DNA from: Pseudomonadota bacterium
GTDB lineage: Bacteria; Pseudomonadota; Alphaproteobacteria; Rhizobiales; Xanthobacteraceae
NCBI GenBank assembly: GCA_023387555.1
Contig: JAEWHY010000189.1
Location: 1-6,893 of the forward strand
DNA: 6,893 nucleotides
Direction: 5' to 3'
Shown here: one piece after another, positions 1 through 5,494 of the stretch
Position numbering within the stretch: the stretch's first letter is position 1
Layout of the letters: each line of letters opens with the position of its first letter
Notes under the pieces: generated by a model
What the model was told of the DNA's origin: nothing
The model's input: only the letters and a program-made list of their open reading frames with translations
Database searches by the model: none
Made by a program: the position numbers and the translations under genes

Positions 1-387
1 GTTCTCCGGCGCCGTGCGCTCCGCATTCATCAGATGCTTGGCCGCGGCGAGCCCGTAGAACCCCAGCAGAACGATCGCGCCGGGCACGAGCCACGCCGCA
101 TTGAGGATCGTCAGCACGCCGAGGCCGCCCATCGCGATATTGGCAATGCCGAGTTCGGTGACGATCTTGAGCGCATTCGGATCCTTGACCCGGAAGATGG
201 TCTGCGCGGTGAACTGCGGCTTCACGATCTGATAGACGCCGGCGATCAGCAACCGCAGCCCGAGGAAGAACACGAACCATTTGCCGGCGAGCGCAACGAG
301 GCTGCCGCCCGATATTGCGGCTTCGATGACCATCGCCGCGAGCGGCGCGGCCAGCATGAGAATCAGGATGGCGGCGATCTGGAGCAT
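1..387 (-). CDS. Small multi-pass membrane protein, C-terminus cut by window edge
   Basis: Read on the minus strand, an uninterrupted frame begins at ATG 387-385 and runs for 129 codons off the left edge without a stop, so only the N-terminal part is visible. The product is strongly hydrophobic. Segments suited to membrane helices lie at about residues 1-22, 33-52, 80-98 and 100-116, with a polar linker near residues 56-76 containing KPQFTA and FRVKDPNA. The stretch ELGIANIAMGGLGVL resembles the conserved middle of DUF6790-type small membrane proteins, but I hold that assignment loosely. No clear Shine-Dalgarno precedes the ATG, and a palindromic repeat starts 28 bases upstream, so promoter elements are not evident. 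The overlapping plus-strand frame is rich in Glu, Arg and Asp, as expected of an antisense shadow of a hydrophobic gene. Function unknown. Confidence 0.85.
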   Translation of the reverse strand, partial: MLQIAAILILMLAAPLAAMVIEAAISGGSLVALAGKWFVFFLGLRLLIAGVYQIVKPQFTAQTIFRVKDPNALKIVTELGIANIAMGGLGVLTILNAAWLVPGAIVLLGFYGLAAAKHLMNAERTAPEN

Positions 388-414
388 GGCGAAATCGTAG
401 CAGCAAACGCGGGA

Positions 415-516
415 CCGTAGGGTGGGTTAGCGCCGGAAGGCGCGTAAACCACCGCCCGAATTCGCTGCGAGCGCCATGGCGGATTACGGCGCTGACGCGC
501 CTGACCCACCCTACGG
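415..516. repeat. REP-type inverted repeat (gtagggtgggt family)
   Basis: A perfect 13-bp inverted repeat has arms ccgtagggtgggt (415-427) and acccaccctacgg (504-516). The roughly 76 bases between them hold imperfect internal copies of the theme, such as cgtaaaccaccgccc. From memory, this wording is a common intergenic repeat in Bradyrhizobium-like genomes, where it is often mis-called as small hypothetical proteins. There is no sign of coding. It lies upstream of the left-edge membrane gene. Confidence 0.8.
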
Positions 517-529
517 ACGCTGACGAAGA

Positions 530-558
530 TGGATTGCTTCGCTGCGCTCGCAATGACG
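530..558. repeat. REP-type element (cgtcattgcgagc family)
   Basis: On the minus strand this reads cgtcattgcgagcgcagcga followed by agcaatccat. I recognise this wording as a dispersed palindromic repeat in alphaproteobacteria; its translation ASAAKQSI is a known artefact in annotated proteomes. The outer arms attgc (533-537) and gcaat (550-554) pair. It sits 13 bases after the preceding repeat. Confidence 0.75.
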
Positions 559-653
559 CTCCGTTTGCGCGCGCCATTGAAGGCCTTCGTCATGCGCGGG
601 CATAGCCGTCGCAGACGGCGTCACCGACGCTTTTGACCCGCGCATCCATCATC

Positions 654-701
654 CTTCGCAAGATGGATGGCCTTCGCATGATGCTTCGCATGATGGATGG
701 C
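654..701. repeat. 12-bp tandem direct repeat
   Basis: Two exact, adjacent copies of cttcgcatgatg lie at 672-683 and 684-695. A third copy with one mismatch (cttcgcaagatg) lies at 654-665. The first and third copies are followed by gatggc (666-671 and 696-701), so the array looks like an 18-bp unit that lost one 6-bp piece. Its right end merges into the hairpin at 697-733. No coding frame explains it. Confidence 0.7.
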
Positions 702-733
702 CGGGTCACGGCGCTTCGCGCCGGCCCGGCCAT
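697..733. repeat. REP-type hairpin (gtcatggccggg family)
   Basis: The outer arms atggccggg (697-705) and cccggccat (725-733) pair perfectly. Inside them is a second perfect stem, cggcgc (709-714) with gcgccg (718-723), closed by a ttc loop. On the minus strand it opens with ggtcatggccggg, which I recall as a frequent repeat of Bradyrhizobium relatives; the usual short spacer appears replaced by the extra inner stem. Confidence 0.7.
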
Positions 734-749
734 GACCAGAAAAGGACAG

Positions 750-787
750 CCATCGTAGCCCGGACTGAGCGCAGCAACACCCGATGG
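750..787. repeat. Degenerate REP-type element (gtagcccgga family)
   Basis: It starts cgtagcccgga, then tgagcgcagc, matching the left half of a repeat I know as gtagcccggatggagcgcagc. The expected right arm (atccggg) is eroded. The flanks ccatcg (750-755) and cgatgg (782-787) still form a 6-bp inverted repeat. It is the fourth repeat type in this gap. From 788 to about 885 I see nothing further. Confidence 0.5.
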
Positions 788-893
788 TCGAGGCCAAAAC
801 GCCCGCATTTTTGATTCGCTGGATGCATCTGCACGAGAAAATTTGTCTCCGAAAATCCACCACCCTTCGCGTCCGGCTGTGCTAAGGCGCCCA

Positions 894-912
894 CCGGATA
901 TTCTATATCCGG
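894..912. promoter_or_regulatory. Candidate operator palindrome upstream of the desaturase
   Basis: A perfect inverted repeat with 8-bp arms, ccggatat (894-901) and atatccgg (905-912), is separated by tct. It lies 57 bases before the TTG start and 138 bases before the ATG alternative of the desaturase. Its centre is AT-rich within GC-rich surroundings and could overlap a -10 region (tattct at 899-904). Size and symmetry suit a dimeric regulator of the TetR or GntR type, as known for desaturase genes in other bacteria. The regulator itself is not in the window. Confidence 0.5.
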
Positions 913-969
913 CACAAGCGCGGGCGGCGCATTGCCGGTCTGAAAGTCACCGGCCGAAACGGAACAGCC

Positions 970-2076
970 TTGATTCAACTGGATAAACTGAAGACGACCG
1001 GCACCCCGATTGCCGCAGCGGACGCGATCGGCCTCACGCCGGCGGCGCAAATGTCAGCCCCGCGCGACATCGGCGAGGCCCGCAACTGGACCCGCATCCT
1101 CAATCGCTACCGCGAGCCGGACAGCGTCCGCAGTTTGATCGAGCTTGCCATCACCTTCGTGCCGCTCGCCATCCTATGGGCGGCGATGTGGGCGGCGGTT
1201 CATTTCGTCGGCTTTTGGCTGGCCTTGCTGATCGCCATTCCGGCCGCCGGCTTCCTGGTGCGCCTTTTCATGATCCAGCATGATTGCGGCCACGGCGCCT
1301 TCTTTCGCCACAAGCCGCTGAATGACTGGACCGGCCGCATCATCGGCGTTCTCACCATGACGCCCTATGACTTCTGGCGCCGCACCCATTCCATGCATCA
1401 TGCCACCCACGGCAATCTCGACCGTCGCGGCATGGGCGACATCGACACCCTCACCGTGCGCGAATATCTCAGCCGCTCGCGCCTCGGCCGGATCAAATAC
1501 CGGCTCTATCGTCATCCGCTGGTGATGTTCGGCATCGGCCCGGCCTATCTGTTCGTGCTTCAGCATCGTCTGCCGGTCGGCTTGATGCGCGGTGGCTGGT
1601 TGCCCTGGATCAGCACGATGGCCACCAATGCCGCGATCGCGCTGATCGCCGGCACGCTGATCTGGTTCATCGGCCTCGAGGCCTTTCTGCTCGTGCATGT
1701 GCCGATCATGCTGATCGCGGCGTCGCTCGGCGTCTGGCTGTTCTATATCCAGCATCAGTTCGAGGAGACGTCCTGGCACGACTCCACGCAGTGGGATCTG
1801 CACGATGCCGCCCTGCACGGCTCCTCGCATTACGATCTGCCACCGGTGCTGCGCTGGTTCACCGCCAATATCGGCATCCATCACATCCATCATCTGTGCA
1901 GCCGCATTCCCTATTACCGGCTGCCGCGCGTGCTGCGCGATCATCCCGAGCTTGCCGATATCGGCCGGCTGACATTGCTGGACAGCCTGCGCTGCGTGCG
2001 GCTGACATTGTGGGATGAAGAGAAACGGCGGCTGGTGTCGTTCCGGCAGGCGACAAGCGGCCTCCCCGCAGACTGA
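970..2076 (+). CDS. Fatty acid desaturase (membrane di-iron)
   Basis: This is an integral-membrane acyl desaturase, expected to insert a double bond into membrane-lipid acyl chains at a non-haem di-iron centre using oxygen and reduced ferredoxin or a similar donor. All three histidine clusters are present in order: HDCGH at residues 104-108, HSMHH at 140-144 and HHIHH at 304-308. Further family signatures are QHQFE (261-265) and GSSHYDLPPVLRWF from residue 284. Hydrophobic pairs lie near residues 57-98 and 213-260. The length of 368 fits the family. The start is uncertain: the longest frame opens with TTG at 970, preceded by a weak gga; ATG at 1051 (residue 28) would give 341 residues, still leaving the whole domain intact, but also has no strong ribosome-binding site. 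The gene stands alone between two repeat-filled gaps. A palindrome at 894-912 may control it. Substrate position (such as delta-9) cannot be read from sequence. Confidence 0.95.
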   Translation: MIQLDKLKTTGTPIAAADAIGLTPAAQMSAPRDIGEARNWTRILNRYREPDSVRSLIELAITFVPLAILWAAMWAAVHFVGFWLALLIAIPAAGFLVRLFMIQHDCGHGAFFRHKPLNDWTGRIIGVLTMTPYDFWRRTHSMHHATHGNLDRRGMGDIDTLTVREYLSRSRLGRIKYRLYRHPLVMFGIGPAYLFVLQHRLPVGLMRGGWLPWISTMATNAAIALIAGTLIWFIGLEAFLLVHVPIMLIAASLGVWLFYIQHQFEETSWHDSTQWDLHDAALHGSSHYDLPPVLRWFTANIGIHHIHHLCSRIPYYRLPRVLRDHPELADIGRLTLLDSLRCVRLTLWDEEKRRLVSFRQATSGLPAD

Positions 2077-2203
2077 TCGGCGGCCGGCGTCCAAAAAACT
2101 TATCCCCCTCGCCTGGCGCAGCCTTATCTTCATCGCGTCCGATCCCGCGAAGGGACGCGAACCGGTTGCTCCGTGTCGCGTGGAGAGGATGTGGCGCCCG
2201 CGT

Positions 2204-2478
2204 CCGTGCCTCGCTAGCACGGCCCCGGGCGGCGCCGGGGCTCCGCCCGAGGCCACTATGAGCCTCTGCCGGGAGCCGGCTGACGCCATGCGCAAACTCA
2301 GGCGCATGGAGGCAAAGCGCGGCCCGGCGCCGCAAGGAGAACGCCACGACGGAGCGCCGGAAGGCGCCCGCATGTTCGCAAGGACATGCGGCTCACTGAA
2401 AGGACAGTGCGCCATCCGGCGCTCCGTCCCCCGTCCCTTCCGCGCGAAGGGACCAGCGTGAAGGCGCACCCGGCGCCT
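2204..2478. ncRNA. Highly structured intergenic element (hairpin chain with three-way junction)
   Basis: Nearly every part of this stretch folds locally: ccgtgc/gcacgg (2204-2222), gccccgg/ccggggc (2222-2241, sharing one base), gaggc/gcctc (2249-2266), ccatgcgc/gcgcatgg (2286-2309), gcggc/gccgc (2319-2333), a three-way junction (2348-2428), gtcccttc/gaagggac (2433-2453) and aggcgc/gcgcct (2462-2478). An open frame crosses it (to 2461), but its product is low-complexity, Arg/Pro/Ala-rich and unlike any family I know. From memory, phrases of this region and the flank from about 2085 recur in Bradyrhizobium-like genomes, so it may be a dispersed element rather than a single RNA gene. Transcription and strand are unknown; no promoter is evident. 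Confidence 0.4.
2348..2428. repeat. Perfect-stem three-way junction
   Basis: Basal stem: 13 perfect pairs between gacggagcgccgg (2348-2360) and ccggcgctccgtc (2416-2428). A 2-by-2 internal loop (aa/at) follows, then ggcg (2363-2366) with cgcc (2410-2413). Two side hairpins close the junction: ccgcatgt (2368-2375) with acatgcgg (2384-2391), loop tcgcaagg; and cactg (2394-2398) with cagtg (2405-2409), loop aaagga. Pairings were checked base by base. It could act as RNA or as folded single-stranded DNA. Confidence 0.6.
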
Positions 2479-2513
2479 CAAACAATACGGGTGATCGCGC
2501 ATGCTTAGAAGCC

Positions 2514-2583
2514 GTCGTCCCCGCAAAAGCGGGGACCCATAGCCACCGCACGGCGTATAGGCCCCCGCCTGCGCGGGGGCGAC
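2514..2583. repeat. REP-type doublet of two GC hairpins
   Basis: Two perfect 8-bp hairpins lie in tandem: gtccccgc (2517-2524) with gcggggac (2529-2536) around aaaa, and gcccccgc (2561-2568) with gcgggggc (2573-2580) around ctgc. The outer sequence gtcgtccccgc (2514-2524) nearly mirrors gcgggggcgac (2573-2583). I recognise this as a dispersed alphaproteobacterial repeat whose reverse translation contains PAQAGAY and YGSPL. It ends just before the ribosome-binding site of the next gene. Confidence 0.8.
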
Positions 2584-2600
2584 AAACAATGGAGGTCATC

Positions 2601-2918
2601 ATGCAACCCACGCCGCTCACCGAACGCCATTATTACGACGCCGCCCACGCCACGGCGCGCTGGCTGTCCGATCTCTATTGCCTGTGGCGGCTGTGCCCGC
2701 GCACCGCCTGCCGGCGCGCGAAAGCCTGCCGCGGCGACACGCGCACATGCCACACCGGTTTCGCGCTGGTGCCGCCGGAGGCGCGCGATTTCATCGCCGG
2801 CTTCGAGGACGCGCGCGACGACAATCTGACCTATGACGAGATGATCGTCGAATATGCCGAGGAACTTGAGGCGCTGGAGCTTTGGCGCGCGCAGGTGGAG
2901 CGCAGTGAGCGCGGGTGA
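2601..2918 (+). CDS. Small cysteine-rich protein of unknown function
   Basis: This is a 105-residue soluble protein. I do not know a named function; similar short proteins with CRRARxCRG cores occur in alphaproteobacteria as hypotheticals (memory). The start at ATG 2601 is chosen because GGAGG at 2591-2595 sits five bases before it; an in-frame ATG at 2589 overlaps that ribosome-binding site and is unlikely. The N-terminal half holds five cysteines at residues 27, 32, 37, 43 and 50, in a basic stretch (CRRAKACRGD), suggesting metal binding or nucleic-acid contact. The second half is acidic and helical, with VPPEARDFIAGFEDARDD at about 57-74 and a Glu-rich helix at 80-103. There are no signal peptide or membrane segments. 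The REP doublet lies 20 bases upstream, so it would be part of the leader if transcription starts further upstream. The next gene on the same strand is 98 bases away. Confidence 0.85.
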   Translation: MQPTPLTERHYYDAAHATARWLSDLYCLWRLCPRTACRRAKACRGDTRTCHTGFALVPPEARDFIAGFEDARDDNLTYDEMIVEYAEELEALELWRAQVERSERG

Positions 2919-2979
2919 TGCCGGTTCATGAGGCGGGATGCGCAGACGCTGGCGGGCCGCAGCGAAAGCGCGCATAGTC

Positions 2980-3001
2980 TCGCCGTTGCAGATGACGGCG
3001 A
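2980..3001 (+). promoter_or_regulatory. Leader hairpin before the DUF302 gene
   Basis: The 7-bp arms tcgccgt (2980-2986) and acggcga (2995-3001) enclose an 8-base loop. The hairpin ends five bases before the ribosome-binding site of the next gene (GGAG at 3007-3010). It could affect translation or be chance in GC-rich DNA. Confidence 0.3.
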
Positions 3002-3016
3002 ACCGCGGAGCGGATC

Positions 3017-3445
3017 ATGAACGCCGGAACCCTGAACGCCCTGACCGCAGGCGCGAACGGCATCGTCACCCGCGCCAGCAACTTTTCGACGCCGGAGACC
3101 ATACGCCGCCTGCTGGCCGCCCTCGACCGGCACGGCCAGACCGTTTTCGCCCGCGTCGATCATGCGGCCAATGCGCAATCGGTGAACATGCCGCTGCGGC
3201 CGACCGAAGTCGTCATCTTCGGCGCGCCCAAGGGCGGCACCCACCTGATGCAGGAGCAGCAGACCGCCGGTCTCGATCTGCCGTCGAAAGTGCTGGTGTG
3301 GGAAGACGCCGCCGGCACCACCTGGCTGTCCTACAACGACCCCGACTGGATCGCCGCGCGCCACAATCTCGGCAGCCCCAGCGCCCCCACCGTCACGATG
3401 ATGGTCGGGCTGATGGATACGCTGACCCGCGAGGCGGCGGAGTAG
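3017..3445 (+). CDS. DUF302 domain protein
   Basis: This is a 142-residue protein matching the DUF302 fold throughout its second half. Family signatures are visible in order: HGQTVFARVDHAANA at about residues 39-53, LRPTEVVIFGAPKGGTHLMQ at 60-79, AGLDLPSKVLVWED at 84-97 and WLSYNDPDWIAARHNL at 103-118. The biochemical role of DUF302 is not established; members are small dimer-forming domains in many bacteria. There is no signal peptide or membrane helix, so it is probably cytoplasmic. The start at ATG 3017 is supported by GGAG at 3007-3010 with a six-base spacer. It follows the Cys-rich gene by 98 bases on the same strand, and co-transcription is possible but not shown. A weak stem, tgtcc/ggaca at 3462-3478, follows the stop. 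The length is typical of single-domain members, and nothing is missing or fused. Confidence 0.93.
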   Translation: MNAGTLNALTAGANGIVTRASNFSTPETIRRLLAALDRHGQTVFARVDHAANAQSVNMPLRPTEVVIFGAPKGGTHLMQEQQTAGLDLPSKVLVWEDAAGTTWLSYNDPDWIAARHNLGSPSAPTVTMMVGLMDTLTREAAE

Positions 3446-3461
3446 TCCCGCTGGACCCTCG

Positions 3462-3482
3462 TGTCCATTCAACGGACAATTT
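3462..3482 (+). terminator. Weak terminator-like hairpin after the DUF302 gene
   Basis: The arms tgtcc (3462-3466) and ggaca (3474-3478) pair around a seven-base loop, followed by a short at-rich run (attt). The stem has only five pairs and the T-run is poor, so factor-independent termination would be inefficient. Confidence 0.25.
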
Positions 3483-3525
3483 CGAACGGCCGAGAACCAC
3501 CATTGATGCGCAGCCGACGCAGTCA

Positions 3526-3554
3526 TTGTGTCACCGGATGCTTTTGCCTATACG
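3526..3554 (+). promoter_or_regulatory. Candidate housekeeping promoter of the J-domain gene
   Basis: TTGTGT (3526-3531) and TATACG (3549-3554) are separated by exactly 17 bases. The -10 with its preceding base reads cTATAC, close to the alphaproteobacterial cTATAT; the -35 is a partial match. A transcript would start near 3561, about 47 bases before the GTG start. Confidence 0.4.
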
Positions 3555-3607
3555 CAGCGCGAAACTGAAAAGACACTTGTACGAACTGAAGTGCGTCGAG
3601 GCTTGGG

Positions 3608-4960
3608 GTGGGGACAGGATACGACCCGCGAGGTTATTACGAACGTCTGGGCGTGAACTCCGAAGCCACTGCGGACGAGATCAAGTCGGCCTTTCGACGT
3701 CTCGCCAAAGAATTCCACCCGGATGTGAACCCGTCGCCGGCCGCAAAGGCTCGCTTTCAGGCAATCAGTGAGGCCTATGCCGTCCTCGGCAATGAGGATC
3801 TGCGCGCGCGATATGACGCGCAGGCCGCCACTGAACGGCGCGCCGAAACGCGATCGGAAACCAAGAACAGGACGCTCGATCCGATCTGCTGTTCGGTTTG
3901 CGGTAACATCACCGCGCAGCCGCGCCCGATCGTCTTCTATCGCGTCTTCAGCTTCATTTTTTCGGCCGTCCGCAAACCTGTCAGTGGCGTCTTCTGTTCG
4001 GGTTGCGCCCGCAAGACCGCGCTGAAATCGTCGCTGATCACTGCGATCGCCGGATGGTGGAGCCTTCCGGGACTTCTCTGGACGATCGGCACCGTCATCA
4101 TCAACGCGAAGGGCGGCCGCTACTCCAGGCAGGAAGAAGAGCGGCTCCTGTGGTACAACGCTGTGGCCTTCGCATCGCAGGGCACATTGGCGCTCGCCCA
4201 CGGCCTGACCCAGCGCCTGCGTAAAGCCGACGACAACGAGATTTCGGTCAGGGCCTTCAGGCTGATGCAGCATCTGCAAGCCATGGGGGTGCCGGCCAAC
4301 ACGCCGCCGCTCAAGAATGCCTGGAATTTCCGCATCGCTCCCGCCTTGGCACAGATCGCGATGCTGATCGCGCTCCCCGCCCTGGCCGCGGGCTATTTTT
4401 TCTTCGACAAGCCCGCCTCGCCACCATCGGCTGCATCGAACTTCGCGCGGCCCTTCCCGGCGGGCGACCTCGGACAATTCCTGTCGCGCAACAGCGCGTC
4501 GAATAAGCCGGTCACCGCCAGCCCGAAGGTCGCAGCGCCTCAATGCGCTGTGCCTCCGAACACTGGACAGGTTCTCGAGCGCCGGATGGTCCGGCAGGAG
4601 ACCGGCCACAGGCTCGAGATCAGTAACGGCACGAGCGGAGACGCCATCATCAAGATCAGGGATGCAAATACCGGCGCGCTGAAGCTGTCATTCTTCGTTT
4701 CGCGAGGCAACAGCGCGCGAATTGACGGCCTGCCGGATGGTTATTATCGCTTTCAATACGCACTCGGCAACGCGCTTGACGCAAGCTGCAAGTCCTTCCT
4801 GGATGCCACTGCCTCTCAGTTCCCGAACGCCGAGCAGCTGACGACGCGAAGGACAGCCACGCAAATCGTCAGGTCGAGGCTGAGTTACACGTTATATTCC
4901 GTCCGGCACGGGAACGTGCGGCCGCAGCCTCTCAGTCTATCAGCCTTTAACGCCGATTAG
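3608..4960 (+). CDS. Membrane-associated J-domain protein with zinc ribbon and C-terminal beta domain
   Basis: This 450-residue protein has four parts. Residues 5-72 are a J domain (Hsp40-type) with the HPD motif at 37-39, which in this family stimulates the ATPase of an Hsp70. Residues 94-133 form a split zinc ribbon: C95-x2-C98 and C130-x2-C133. Residues 142-166 are hydrophobic with GWWSLPG (149-155), possibly a re-entrant or membrane segment, followed by a charged helical part (175-235). Residues 243-266 form a clear membrane helix, then a Pro/Ala/Ser linker and a C-terminal domain (about 313-400) with HRLEISNGTSGDAIIKI and GLPDGYYRFQYALG, probably beta-rich. C313 and C394 could form a disulfide if this end is periplasmic. 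The Gly/Phe region and four-repeat zinc centre of true DnaJ are absent. GTG 3608 is the only reasonable start in the open frame after a stop at 3587; GAGG at 3598-3601 precedes it. The client is unknown. Confidence 0.93.
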   Translation: MGTGYDPRGYYERLGVNSEATADEIKSAFRRLAKEFHPDVNPSPAAKARFQAISEAYAVLGNEDLRARYDAQAATERRAETRSETKNRTLDPICCSVCGNITAQPRPIVFYRVFSFIFSAVRKPVSGVFCSGCARKTALKSSLITAIAGWWSLPGLLWTIGTVIINAKGGRYSRQEEERLLWYNAVAFASQGTLALAHGLTQRLRKADDNEISVRAFRLMQHLQAMGVPANTPPLKNAWNFRIAPALAQIAMLIALPALAAGYFFFDKPASPPSAASNFARPFPAGDLGQFLSRNSASNKPVTASPKVAAPQCAVPPNTGQVLERRMVRQETGHRLEISNGTSGDAIIKIRDANTGALKLSFFVSRGNSARIDGLPDGYYRFQYALGNALDASCKSFLDATASQFPNAEQLTTRRTATQIVRSRLSYTLYSVRHGNVRPQPLSLSAFNAD

Positions 4961-4979
4961 GGTCCGTCGATGCCGCCGG

Positions 4980-5465
4980 TCAAATGCTGAAATGCTCGTC
5001 GGTGACGTCCTCGCAGCTATAGCCGAGCGTGGCGAGCCCTTCTTCGAGATAATCGCCGAGCAGCGGCATGCCGAGGAGATAGGTCGCCGTCCGCCTGTTG
5101 TGACGGCTGGCGGCGAGATCGCGCAGCTCGGCCCAGTCCGCGAGCGTGCCGTCGCCGCGACCGATCCATGTCAGCGCGACGAGATCGACCTGCTCGTCGA
5201 CGGACAGCGCGGCGATCTGGGCGACCAGTTCCTGCCGAACCGGATCGTCCGGACGATCCTCGAGCACCGAACGCATGCCTTCATCCGGCCCGTCGGAGCC
5301 CTCGTCCGAGAGCGTCGCGACGTCCTTCACGTCGAATTCGCGCGCCTTGAGGATGAGGTAACACACCGTTTCGCGCGACACCGACAGCACCGGCGGTTCG
5401 GCGCCGCCGGGCGGCAGAGACCGCTCGCCGTCGATTTCCGTTCTGCGTGTGCCGTGTCGCGTCAT
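4980..5465 (-). CDS. DUF3775 family protein
   Basis: This is a 161-residue soluble, acidic protein matching DUF3775, a family of unknown function common in alphaproteobacteria. Signatures: ETVCYLILKAREFDVKD at about residues 32-48, the acidic low-complexity linker (50-75), DEQVDLVALTWIGRGDG at 90-106, and TATYLLGMPLLGDYLEEGL at 126-144 followed by GYSCED. The variable N-terminal 28 residues are basic then Pro/Gly-rich. The ATG at 5465 is preceded by GAGG only three bases away, and by AGGGA, which has better spacing but lies in the stem of a leader hairpin. The gene is convergent with the J-domain gene, 19 bases between stops, with no terminator hairpin in that gap. The long plus-strand frame across this gene is an antisense shadow. 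No membrane segment or signal peptide. Confidence 0.93.
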   Translation of the reverse strand: MTRHGTRRTEIDGERSLPPGGAEPPVLSVSRETVCYLILKAREFDVKDVATLSDEGSDGPDEGMRSVLEDRPDDPVRQELVAQIAALSVDEQVDLVALTWIGRGDGTLADWAELRDLAASRHNRRTATYLLGMPLLGDYLEEGLATLGYSCEDVTDEHFSI

Positions 5466-5472
5466 GAGCCTC

Positions 5473-5494
5473 GTCCCTGTTGTGTTTCAGGGAC
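5473..5494 (-). promoter_or_regulatory. Leader hairpin covering a possible ribosome-binding site
   Basis: On the minus strand, arms gtccctg (5494-5488) and cagggac (5479-5473) form seven perfect pairs around an A-rich eight-base loop. The 3' arm contains AGGGA, eight bases before the DUF3775 ATG, and the stem abuts GAGG. The hairpin could mask translation initiation. No ligand-binding domain is visible. Confidence 0.4.

Noticed and set aside
363..593. Small minus-strand protein containing ASAAKQSI and NPPYG
   Set aside because: These strings are translations of dispersed palindromic repeats and a well-known annotation artefact.
2094..2125. T6 run on the minus strand near 2094-2099 as an intrinsic terminator
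   Set aside because: No stable stem directly precedes it; the nearest symmetry (cgcc/ggcg) has a one-base loop, and no minus-strand gene needs it.
2015..2461. 148-codon plus-strand frame over the structured element
   Set aside because: It begins inside the desaturase gene in another frame, has no convincing start signal, and its composition follows the palindromes rather than a protein fold. Retained as a structured element instead.
1174..2589. 471-codon minus-strand frame opposite the desaturase
   Set aside because: It is antisense to a gene with all diagnostic histidine boxes; its product is an Arg/Gly/Ala/His-rich mixture without family features, and it crosses repeats and the structured element. 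Typical GC-rich shadow.
2831..3526. 231-codon minus-strand frame over the DUF302 gene
   Set aside because: The plus-strand DUF302 signatures and ribosome-binding site are convincing; the antisense frame has neither.
3548..4609. 353-codon minus-strand frame opposite the J-domain gene
   Set aside because: The plus strand encodes a clear J domain, zinc ribbon and membrane helix; the antisense product is low-complexity and Arg-rich.
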